Source: Psychrobacillus psychrodurans (GTDB lineage: Bacteria; Bacillota; Bacilli; Bacillales_A; Planococcaceae). Taken from it: a stretch of 64,000 nucleotides of DNA. Numbering within the stretch: the first letter of the stretch is position 1; each line of letters starts with the position of its first letter. The stretch is taken from positions 1 to 64,000 of the forward strand of contig FOUN01000003.1 of NCBI GenBank assembly GCA_900114885.1. Direction: 5' to 3'. Positions 56,975 through 64,000 of this stretch are shown piece by piece. Both the position numbers and the translations under genes were made by a program. The notes beneath the pieces were generated by a model that was not told the origin of the DNA, ran no database searches, and saw nothing but the letters and a program-made list of their open reading frames with translations.

Positions 56975-57331
56975 ATGATTCATGAAGTAGAAAAAGTAGG
57001 AGACGAAATTATTATTATTCGATTAAAAGGTGAATTAGATCATCACAGTACAAATGATATCAGAAATGAGATAGTTCCAATGATAAAAAACGGGTCTATT
57101 AAAGTAATAGTTTGGAATTTGAAAGATTTGAATTTTATGGATAGCTCGGGGATAGGGTTAATTTTAGGCAGAATGAGAGAGCTTGCTCCGATAGATGGAC
57201 AAACAATTATTGTAAATCCGTCACCAACAATGCGTAAAATTTTTCAGTTTGCAGGTTTAAGCCCTTATATCTATAGCGAATCCGAAATTGAAATAATGTC
57301 TAAGTTAGGGGGAATAGTTTATGGACAATGA
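56975..57331 (+). CDS. spoIIAA: Anti-anti-sigma factor SpoIIAA
   Basis: A 118-residue STAS-domain protein. The phosphorylated serine is S58 in NFMDSSGIG. Dephosphorylated SpoIIAA frees sigma-F from SpoIIAB in the forespore. AAGGAGG precedes ATG. Its 3' end overlaps spoIIAB by 11 bp. First gene of the operon. Confidence 0.97.
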   Translation: MIHEVEKVGDEIIIIRLKGELDHHSTNDIRNEIVPMIKNGSIKVIVWNLKDLNFMDSSGIGLILGRMRELAPIDGQTIIVNPSPTMRKIFQFAGLSPYIYSESEIEIMSKLGGIVYGQ

Positions 57332-57767
57332 GATCACATTATCTTTTATCGCTAAAAGTGAGAATGAGGCATTAGCTAGAATGGTTATGTCTAGTTTTAT
57401 CGCAACGATTGATCCGACAATTGAAGAGTTATCTGAATTTAAAACAGTCATCTCCGAAGCTGTAACGAATGCTATCGTTCATGGTTATGAAGAAGATGGT
57501 ATCGGAAAAATTGAATTGCATGCACAAAGAGTAGATAGAGAAATTATCGTTTCTATAGTAGATTATGGCCGTGGAATACGTGATGTAAATCAAGCTCGTG
57601 AACCACTATTTACGACAAAGCCTGAGCAGGAACGTTCGGGAATGGGCTTTACAATTATGGAAAGCTTTAGTGACGGAGTTGAGATTTACTCCATTCCTGA
57701 TAGGGGGACGACTGTAACAATAACAAAGCAATTTGTACCAATCCAGGAATCTTGTAGGATCGTCTAA
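57321..57767 (+). CDS. spoIIAB: Anti-sigma F factor / kinase SpoIIAB
   Basis: This 148-residue GHKL-fold kinase binds sigma-F or phosphorylates SpoIIAA. The ATP site shows SEAVTNAIVHGY (N box), VDYGRGI (G1) and RSGMGFTIM (G2). It overlaps spoIIAA and shares its last base with the sigF start. Confidence 0.97.
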   Translation: MDNEITLSFIAKSENEALARMVMSSFIATIDPTIEELSEFKTVISEAVTNAIVHGYEEDGIGKIELHAQRVDREIIVSIVDYGRGIRDVNQAREPLFTTKPEQERSGMGFTIMESFSDGVEIYSIPDRGTTVTITKQFVPIQESCRIV

Positions 57768-58549
57768 TGATAAATAAAAAACCGTCTACTTTACTAACTC
57801 AAGAAAAAATGAGAGAGCTCATAGCACTATCACAGACTGGTGATAAATTAGCAAGGCAGCAAATGATTGAGGGTAATACTAGGCTTGTATGGTCTATTGT
57901 CCAAAGGTTTGCATCAAGAGGAGCAGATCTAGAGGATTTGTTTCAAATCGGCTGTATCGGCTTGATGAAATCGGTAGATAAATTTGATTTGTCCTATGAA
58001 GTGAAGTTTTCAACGTATGCGGTTCCTATGATTATAGGGGAGATTCAGCGGTTTTTAAGAGATGATGGAATGGTGAAAATCAGTCGCTCGATTCGGGAGT
58101 TAAATTTTAAAATTCGTCATGCTACGGATGACTTTTTAAAAACGTTTGAGCGTCAACCAACTATTTTGGAGCTTGCGCATATTTTAGAGGTTTCACGAGA
58201 AGAAATAGTTATGGCCACAGATGCTCTTCGTGATCCGGCATCGTTGCAGGAGCAGCTTTATGAAAATGATAGCGGGGATGCACTAACGTTAATGGATCAA
58301 ATGAAGGACGAGCGTTCCGAGAAACCATTTGAGCATATTCCGTTACGTGAGCTAGTAGAAAAACTGGAAAAACGAGAGCAAATGATTATCTATTTACGCT
58401 ATTATCTTGATTGTACACAAAGTGACATTGCTGAACGATTAGGAATTTCCCAAGTACAAGTGTCGAGACTAGAGAAGAAAATATTAACTCAATTAAAAAC
58501 CTGGCTAGTACCAGTAGGTCATACGAATACAAATGCAAAAGATAGGTGA
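57767..58549 (+). CDS. sigF: Forespore sigma factor SigF
   Basis: The 260-residue sigma-70 protein has region 2 (EDLFQIGCIGLMKSVDKFD, KFSTYAVPMIIGEIQRFLRDDG), region 3 and region 4 (LRYYLDCTQSDIAERLGISQVQVSRLEKK). It drives early forespore genes. Coupled to spoIIAB at the start and to spoVAF at the stop (GTGATTG overlap). Confidence 0.97.
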   Translation: MINKKPSTLLTQEKMRELIALSQTGDKLARQQMIEGNTRLVWSIVQRFASRGADLEDLFQIGCIGLMKSVDKFDLSYEVKFSTYAVPMIIGEIQRFLRDDGMVKISRSIRELNFKIRHATDDFLKTFERQPTILELAHILEVSREEIVMATDALRDPASLQEQLYENDSGDALTLMDQMKDERSEKPFEHIPLRELVEKLEKREQMIIYLRYYLDCTQSDIAERLGISQVQVSRLEKKILTQLKTWLVPVGHTNTNAKDR

Positions 58550-59994
58550 TTGAAACGAAACCTTTGTTTACTAGTAAGGATGAAGCAGAATTATATTTAA
58601 AAGAAAAGTTCGGTGAAAACGAGTCTTTTGATGTGGGAATTTTACATACCCATTTATATGAATTTCCTGTACTACTCGTATTTATTACTGGACTGATTGA
58701 TGGCCTAGTAATTACACAATTATTAACGAACACCCAAATGAAAATTACAGATAAAACAATAAGCGAAAATGATATCATTGAGCATTATTTACCGTATTAC
58801 TCTATTACGCAATATGATTCCAAGGAAAAATGGCTTGCTGCACTTTTGAGTGGACAAGTAACTTTTATATTAACAAATGGTTCAGTATATACAATAGATG
58901 TTCGTTCATACCCTGGAAGATCACCTGAAGAACCTGATAATGAGAAGGTTGTAAGAGGCTCAAGGGATGGATTTACAGAAAACATAATCCAAAACACAGC
59001 ACTCATTAGAAGAAGGATTCGGGATACCAATTTGCGCTTTGAGCTACACCAAATTACGGAGTTAGGTCAAACTGATATTGCAATAACTTATATTAAAGAT
59101 ATTGCTAATGAAGATAATCTTACTCAAATTCGAGATCGATTAAAGCAAATAAAACATGATGGAATTACTATGACGGACAAAGCATTAGAGGAATGGCTAT
59201 TTAAACAAGGGTTTCACCCTTTGCCTTTTGTACGATTTACAGAAAGGCCAGATATAGCAGCAGCTCATTTACTAGAAGGACATATAATAATAGTAGTAGA
59301 TACATCTCCATCCGTAGTTATAGTACCTACGACCCTTTTTCACCACCTACAACATGCTGAGGAATACAGGCAAGCACCAGCAATTGGTACAGTGGTTAGG
59401 TGGATTCGATTTGTAGGGGTTCTTCTAAGTTTATTTCTTTTACCATTTTGGTATTTATTATCAGTACATCCAGAGTTTTTACCAAAGGCTCTTGAATTCA
59501 TTGGACCGAAAGAATCCACTGAAATACCGCTGTTATTACAGCTTCTATTTGCAGATATTGGGATAGAATTTTTAAGGCTTGCTGCTATTCATACTCCTAC
59601 TCCGCTATCAACTGCGATGGGGATTATAGCTGCGTTAGTTATTGGACAAATGGCTGTTGATGTAGGAATTTTTGTGCCAGAGGTTATTTTATATACAGCT
59701 ATAACAGCGATATTCACTTTTTCTATTCCCTCATATGAGCTTAGTATTACAACAAAAATATTTAGGACGATTATTCTGTTGAGTACTGCGTTATTTGGAC
59801 CGAGTGGATTTTTTGTAGCTTCTTTAGCTTTGCTTTGGTACGTATGTTCTGTTAAACCTTTAAATGTACCTTATTTATGGCCACTTCAACCTTTTTTTCC
59901 AAGGGCATTTATGCGTTTGATCATTAGGTTTCCAATGCCTGATGATGCGAAACGACCATTTATAACACGATCACCAGATCGTAAACGTTCATAA
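58546..59994 (+). CDS. spoVAF: SpoVAF-type spore membrane protein (GerA family)
   Basis: The 482-residue GerA-family protein has a soluble N-terminal part (YPGRSPEEPDNEKVVRGSRDGF, IRRRIRD) and a C-terminal membrane part with four or five helices (FVGVLLSLFLLPFWYLL, PLSTAMGIIAALVIGQMAVDVGIF). It fits SpoVAF, which helps germination in the spore inner membrane. GTG overlaps the sigF stop. In B. subtilis spoVAA-spoVAE separate sigF from spoVAF; here they are absent, so the gene is the fourth of the spoIIA operon. Confidence 0.9.
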   Translation: MIETKPLFTSKDEAELYLKEKFGENESFDVGILHTHLYEFPVLLVFITGLIDGLVITQLLTNTQMKITDKTISENDIIEHYLPYYSITQYDSKEKWLAALLSGQVTFILTNGSVYTIDVRSYPGRSPEEPDNEKVVRGSRDGFTENIIQNTALIRRRIRDTNLRFELHQITELGQTDIAITYIKDIANEDNLTQIRDRLKQIKHDGITMTDKALEEWLFKQGFHPLPFVRFTERPDIAAAHLLEGHIIIVVDTSPSVVIVPTTLFHHLQHAEEYRQAPAIGTVVRWIRFVGVLLSLFLLPFWYLLSVHPEFLPKALEFIGPKESTEIPLLLQLLFADIGIEFLRLAAIHTPTPLSTAMGIIAALVIGQMAVDVGIFVPEVILYTAITAIFTFSIPSYELSITTKIFRTIILLSTALFGPSGFFVASLALLWYVCSVKPLNVPYLWPLQPFFPRAFMRLIIRFPMPDDAKRPFITRSPDRKRS

Positions 59995-60062
59995 TGTGCA
60001 TTGCCATTTCCTTATCTATTGTGATAAAGTTTTAATAGATATAGGGAAAAGAGGCGAACTAA

Positions 60063-61379
60063 ATGGTGCTAGTTTCACGGCATGCTGTAAACGAAAAAGG
60101 TCACTTAATGATTGGTGGAATAGATAGCTTAGAGCTTGCAAAAACATATGGAACACCATTGTTTGTGTACGATCTGTCTCTAATTAGAGAACGAGCACAT
60201 GCATTCATCCAGACATTCCGAGATCAACATATATCGGCACAAGTTGCTTATGCGAGTAAAGCTTTTTCAAGTGTTGCAATGTATCAATTGATGAAACAAG
60301 AAAACTTATCATTAGATGTGGTATCTGCTGGAGAGTTGTATACTGCGATTCAAGCAGGATATCCAGTAGAAAGAATTCATTTTCATGGAAATAATAAAAG
60401 TAAAGAAGAATTATTATTAGCTCTTGAGCATAATATTGGTTGTATAGTTGTCGATAATTTTTATGAAATAGAATTATTAAAGATACTTACTGAAAAAACC
60501 AAGAAAAAAGTTAATGTTTTGTTAAGGGTAACACCTGGTGTCGAAGCCCATACGCATGATTATATTACAACTGGTCAACAAGATTCTAAATTTGGGTTTG
60601 ATCTGTTGAATGGACAAGCTGACCAAGCATTTCTGGATGTATATCAGGATGAATATATCCAGTTGCTTGGTTTGCATTGTCATATTGGCTCTCAAATATT
60701 TGACACGACTGGTTTTAAGGTGGCTGCTGAGAAGCTAATTACTAAAATGATAGAGTGGTATACGGATTATAACTTCCTATGCGGTGTATTAAATCTAGGC
60801 GGTGGCTTCGGTATAAAATATACAGATGAGGATGCTCCGCTTGAACCAGCTATATATGTAAAAGAAATGATACAAATTGTAAAAGAGCTCGTGCATAATT
60901 CTTCTTTTAAAATGCCAGAAATTTGGATAGAACCGGGTAGATCATTAGTTGGTGATGCAGGAACTACGTTATATACTGTCGGATCTGAAAAAATTGTACC
61001 AAATGTTCGAAATTATTTAGCGGTTGATGGAGGTATGTCCGACAATATCAGACCTGCATTATACGGAGCTGAATATGACGCAGTTATTGCAAACAAAATG
61101 GACGAACAGTTAACAAATAATTATACAATTGCTGGTAAATGTTGTGAGTCTGGTGATAAGCTAATCGAAAATATACAATTACCTGTAGCTGAGCCAGGAG
61201 ATATTCTAGCGATGTTCTGCACAGGCGCTTATGGTTATTCCATGGCTAGTAATTATAATCGTTTAACGAAACCAGCGGTTGTATTTGTAGAAAATGGTAA
61301 ACATCAATTAGCTGTTAAAAGAGAGACGTTGGAAGACCTCATACATCTTGACCTTCCTTTAACAATGGAGAAGGAGTGA
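60063..61379 (+). CDS. lysA: Diaminopimelate decarboxylase
   Basis: This 438-residue PLP enzyme makes lysine from meso-diaminopimelate. PLP-Lys is in AYASKAFSS, GLHCHIGSQI and GGGFG form the phosphate site, EPGRSLVGDAG and the late active-site CESGD and YGYSMASNYN are present. GAGGCGAAC precedes ATG. Position after spoVAF agrees with B. subtilis. Confidence 0.96.
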   Translation: MVLVSRHAVNEKGHLMIGGIDSLELAKTYGTPLFVYDLSLIRERAHAFIQTFRDQHISAQVAYASKAFSSVAMYQLMKQENLSLDVVSAGELYTAIQAGYPVERIHFHGNNKSKEELLLALEHNIGCIVVDNFYEIELLKILTEKTKKKVNVLLRVTPGVEAHTHDYITTGQQDSKFGFDLLNGQADQAFLDVYQDEYIQLLGLHCHIGSQIFDTTGFKVAAEKLITKMIEWYTDYNFLCGVLNLGGGFGIKYTDEDAPLEPAIYVKEMIQIVKELVHNSSFKMPEIWIEPGRSLVGDAGTTLYTVGSEKIVPNVRNYLAVDGGMSDNIRPALYGAEYDAVIANKMDEQLTNNYTIAGKCCESGDKLIENIQLPVAEPGDILAMFCTGAYGYSMASNYNRLTKPAVVFVENGKHQLAVKRETLEDLIHLDLPLTMEKE

Positions 61380-61384
61380 ACAAG

Positions 61385-61486
61385 ATGAAAAAGGCAAACG
61401 TAATGCTATTTCTAATGATTTTTATTGTTGGAATAGTATGGGGTGTCATATACTGGTTATTTATAGCACCAAATGCGAATTTGTAA
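61385..61486 (+). CDS. 33-residue single-pass membrane microprotein
   Basis: MKKANVMLFLMIFIVGIVWG followed by VIYWLFIAPNANL. ATG follows AAGGAG contained in the lysA 3' end, at good spacing, so it is likely translated from the lysA transcript. One membrane helix covers residues 6-27. No family is recognised. Confidence 0.65.
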   Translation: MKKANVMLFLMIFIVGIVWGVIYWLFIAPNANL

Positions 61487-61685
61487 AAATGGTAAGTTAA
61501 GGTGCGATAATACAGATATTTTAAGAAATTGGACTATGTTAAATTTAGTGTTGAGTATGATACGTTTATAGATTTACGAACTAAATTACATTTGTAAGGG
61601 TCTTAAATTAAAGTTGTATATTCGTATGTATAATATCAATAATGAATGAATAAACAAGCCAAGAAATTAAAAGAGGGTTTTAATT

Positions 61686-62045
61686 ATGCTACTTCGCTAT
61701 AAAAAAACATTTGAAAAAATTTCAATGGGGTTACTTTCCTTTATGCCTCATGAAAAAGATGTAAAAAAACTATTAGAAACAATTCATGAGTATGAGACAA
61801 ATCCAGAGTGGCATTTGTTTCTTTGGAAGAAAGAGGACGACTTAGTAGGATTAATAGGAGTACGAATGGAAGGAACTGAAGCAGTAATTCAACACCTTTC
61901 AGTCAATCCTTCACACCGCGGTGAAGGTCTCGGTGAAAAAATGTTGGAAAAACTTCCAGCCGTTTTACAAACTAATTCCATAAAGCCATCTGAGGATGTA
62001 GAACCATTTTATACTAAATGCCAAACAAAAAAAGAAGAGGAATGA
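61686..62045 (+). CDS. ribT: RibT-like GNAT acetyltransferase
   Basis: The 119-residue protein opens MLLRYKKTFEKISMGLLSFMP and carries the acetyl-CoA motif VNPSHRGEGLGEKML (about residues 77-91), matching RibT. In B. subtilis ribT ends the riboflavin operon just upstream of ypuF-scpA; here the other rib genes are absent but the ribT-ypuF-scpA link stays. GAGGG precedes ATG. The substrate is unknown. Confidence 0.88.
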   Translation: MLLRYKKTFEKISMGLLSFMPHEKDVKKLLETIHEYETNPEWHLFLWKKEDDLVGLIGVRMEGTEAVIQHLSVNPSHRGEGLGEKMLEKLPAVLQTNSIKPSEDVEPFYTKCQTKKEEE

Positions 62046-62053
62046 CTTTGATT

Positions 62054-62557
62054 TTATAAGTCATCTCTCTTTTTTTTCTCTCTTTCTCGTTCCTCCAGTA
62101 TTTCTGAACGATCTCGAAGCATATGTTTATGAATAAGAAAATGTATGTCCTCATTCGTTTCTAAATGGACGCGACTTACTTGAGTCTGTAGACTAGGATT
62201 AGTTATATCGATAGTAAATCCTTGAAACTTTTGGCTATTAGTCATTAATTCGAGTGCATTTGTCATATTTTTTGTTAATTTTTGGAAATTTAGGTTTTCA
62301 AAGAAAGGAGAATTCTTCGTTATTTCCATTCTTTTAATACTTGTTCTCATCGTTTTAATAGCTCCCGTTAGATTTCCGCGACGCCAGTGATACATAGAAG
62401 TTGCTAACAAGATTAGAGCAGTTAACGCATGATTTTTATGCCTTGGAGAAACTTCCTTCCAATAGTCTTCCAATAACTCGTGACACTCAAAATAATCGAA
62501 GGTTTCATTGAAATGTTTTAGAAATGCGACAAAACTAGTATGAAATGTAGGGTGCAA
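62054..62557 (-). CDS. ypuF: DUF309 protein (YpuF)
   Basis: A 167-residue protein with the DUF309 core FDYFECHELLEDYWKE (near residue 21) and ALILLATSMYHWRRGNLTGA. I place the start at TTG 62557, preceded by AGGAAAGGTG and giving MHPTFHTS, which fits the family; GTG 62566 is the alternative. It lies between ribT and scpA, on the opposite strand. Function unknown. Confidence 0.87.
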   Translation of the reverse strand: MHPTFHTSFVAFLKHFNETFDYFECHELLEDYWKEVSPRHKNHALTALILLATSMYHWRRGNLTGAIKTMRTSIKRMEITKNSPFFENLNFQKLTKNMTNALELMTNSQKFQGFTIDITNPSLQTQVSRVHLETNEDIHFLIHKHMLRDRSEILEEREREKKKRDDL

Positions 62558-62611
62558 TACAATCACCTTTCCTCTATAATAATGTTAAAAACCGATAATA
62601 GGTGGAGTTTT

Positions 62612-63391
62612 ATGACTTACGAAGTAAAAACAGAAGCGTTTGAAGGACCTCTAGATTTATTATTACATTTAATAAATCGTTTGGAAATAGATATATACGA
62701 TATAAAAATGGCGGAAATCACAGAGCAGTACATGGAGCATGTTCACGCAATGCGTGTTCTAGAACTCAATGAAGCAAGTGAATACTTAGTAATGGCTGCA
62801 ACTTTACTATCGATTAAAAGTAAAATGTTATTGCCAATTCACCAAGACGATGACATGGACGATGATTTCGATATGGATTTACAAGATCCAAGGGATGAAC
62901 TTGTACTAAGATTAATAGAATATAAGAAGTATAAAGAAGCAGCAGAAAACTTGCATGAGATGGAGGAGACACGTTCACTCTATTATTCTAGGCCACCAAC
63001 AGATTTAAGTGAATACCAAACTAGTAAACAATTAGAATTACTTGAATTAGACGCAAATGTGTACGATATGCTCGGTGCTTTTCAAAAAATGTTGCGAAGA
63101 AAACAAATAAATGCACCTCTTAATACACGAATAAGTAAACAAGAAATATCGATTAAAGCTCAGATGAAAAATGTTATTGAGGTTTTGAAAAAGGGAGGAG
63201 GGAAATTATCATTTTACGATTTATTCCCTACAAGAGATAAGACCTCGATCGTTACTACTTTTTTATCTCTACTTGAACTGATGAAACGTCAGATTATACA
63301 TGTAGAACAAAAAAGTAATTTTGAAGATTTGTTTGTGCATTTGCGAAAGGAAGATATAGAAAGTGAATTCCAAGATGAAATTGATGAGTAA
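62612..63391 (+). CDS. scpA: Segregation and condensation protein ScpA
   Basis: The 259-residue kleisin of the SMC complex: MTYEVKTEAFEGPLDLLLHLI, DIYDIKMAEITEQY, YLVMAATLLSIKSKMLLP at the N-terminal SMC-neck domain, acidic middle (DDDMDDDFDMD), and a C-terminal winged helix (VVTTFLSLLELMKRQ). ATG 62612 follows TAGGTGGAG; longer frames from 62540 overlap the ypuF promoter area. It overlaps scpB. Confidence 0.96.
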   Translation: MTYEVKTEAFEGPLDLLLHLINRLEIDIYDIKMAEITEQYMEHVHAMRVLELNEASEYLVMAATLLSIKSKMLLPIHQDDDMDDDFDMDLQDPRDELVLRLIEYKKYKEAAENLHEMEETRSLYYSRPPTDLSEYQTSKQLELLELDANVYDMLGAFQKMLRRKQINAPLNTRISKQEISIKAQMKNVIEVLKKGGGKLSFYDLFPTRDKTSIVTTFLSLLELMKRQIIHVEQKSNFEDLFVHLRKEDIESEFQDEIDE

Positions 63392-63950
63392 TATAGAAAG
63401 TCTATTATTTGTAAGTGGAGAGGATGGTCTAACTAAAAAACAATTAGCTTTCCTAACTAGTTCGGCAGATGAGGAAATAGAAGCGATCCTCCAGGAAATG
63501 ATACAGGAATATAAAACAAATCACACTAGGGGAATTGAGATAAAACAATTAGCAGGAACCTATCAATTAGTTACGAAGCAAGAAAATATAGATAGTATTC
63601 AGAGACTAGTAGAGAATCCAACAAATCAGTCATTGTCGCAGGCATCTCTTGAAGTTCTAGCAATTGTTGCATATAAGCAACCTATTACGAGAGTAGAGAT
63701 TGAAGAAATTCGTGGGGTCAAGTCAGAGCGACCAATTCATACTCTTTCTGCTAAAGGTCTAATACAAGAAATAGGCCGTGCAGAAGGGACAGGTCGGGCT
63801 ATTTTATATGGAACGACAACTGAATTTCTTCAATACTTTGGGTTAAAAGATATTAAAGCACTTCCACCACTACCAGAAGATTTGTCTGTTGATGAAATGG
63901 AAGACACAGATTTATTTATGACGAAATTTCAAGAGACCTTTGAAGGGTAG
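63375..63950 (+). CDS. scpB: Segregation and condensation protein ScpB
   Basis: About 191 residues with two winged helices: IESLLFVSGEDGLTKKQLA and ALEVLAIVAYKQPITRVEIEEIRG-type (here ASLEVLAIVAYKQPITR). It dimerises on ScpA in the SMC complex. Start choices are ATG 63375 or ATG 63384, the latter overlapping the scpA stop; no strong ribosome site separates them. The window ends 50 bp after the stop. Confidence 0.94.
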   Translation: MKLMSNIESLLFVSGEDGLTKKQLAFLTSSADEEIEAILQEMIQEYKTNHTRGIEIKQLAGTYQLVTKQENIDSIQRLVENPTNQSLSQASLEVLAIVAYKQPITRVEIEEIRGVKSERPIHTLSAKGLIQEIGRAEGTGRAILYGTTTEFLQYFGLKDIKALPPLPEDLSVDEMEDTDLFMTKFQETFEG

Positions 63951-64000
63951 AAATAATTGAATGAGGAGTATGATTCATTTTTAAAAAAATGGTGTTTTTT

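Overview
The window is low-G+C chromosomal DNA from an endospore-forming member of the Bacillales. The spore and housekeeping genes are Bacillus-like in sequence and order: cotE, mutS-mutL, miaA-hfq, glnR-glnA, lexA-yneA-yneB-ynzC-tkt-yneF, yqkF-nudF-fur-xerD-deoB, spoIIAA-spoIIAB-sigF, lysA, scpA-scpB. The departures from Bacillus subtilis order make me think of a Psychrobacillus/Lysinibacillus-type genus (Caryophanaceae). That placement is an inference, not something the sequence proves.

Region 1 (1-14.3 kb) is an accessory island made largely of broken genes. Its left part (1-10.6 kb) carries small unrelated genes, all on the plus strand: a GNAT acetyltransferase, small membrane proteins and a TmrB-like P-loop protein. 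They are separated by copies of an ~80-bp repeat that combines a terminator hairpin with a palindrome. The layout resembles a gene-cassette array, but no cassette integrase is visible. One repeat copy is split exactly by an ORF-less group II intron. A PadR/DUF2812 pair lies at 0.5-1.4 kb. From 5.5 to 13.8 kb there is a graveyard of LXG-type polymorphic toxins, orphan toxin C-termini and immunity genes. It is cut up by IS110 and IS3 remnants, a serine-recombinase remnant and a small inversion. The island ends at a tyrosine-recombinase remnant and a tRNA-Val(GAC) gene with an unusual C33.

Region 2 (14.5-35.2 kb) is core: a secreted Excalibur protein, bacterial nitric oxide synthase, an MFS exporter, an ABC exporter pair, cotE, mutSL, glpK-glpD, a lysophospholipase-like hydrolase, miaA-hfq, a rhodanese, ynbB and glnRA. 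Two GlnR operators precede glnR, one lying inside the promoter spacer.

Region 3 (35.2-38.3 kb) holds lineage-specific genes: a lipoprotein, a lysine-free surface-type protein flanked by two 56-residue paralogues, and an M23 endopeptidase.

Region 4 (38.4-50.5 kb) is the divergent SOS locus lexA/yneA-yneB, then ynzC, tkt, yneF, an alpha/beta hydrolase, hmgL/thiolase (divergent), yqkE, CtsR-controlled clpE, an aldo/keto reductase and nudF.

Region 5 (50.5-64 kb) is fur-xerD-deoB-pdp, then a ~1.26-kb noncoding array of ACTTGC hexamers at ~21-bp intervals grouped in ~167-bp units, then the Spo0A/sigma-H-type spoIIA operon, spoVAF, lysA, ribT, ypuF and scpAB. Compared with the B. subtilis order as I know it, pupG, dacF, spoIIM and spoVAA-AE are missing from their usual places. 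pdp and the repeat array occupy the gap before spoIIAA. The two best candidates for something undescribed are the cassette-like repeat family in region 1 and the 21-bp-phased array in region 5.
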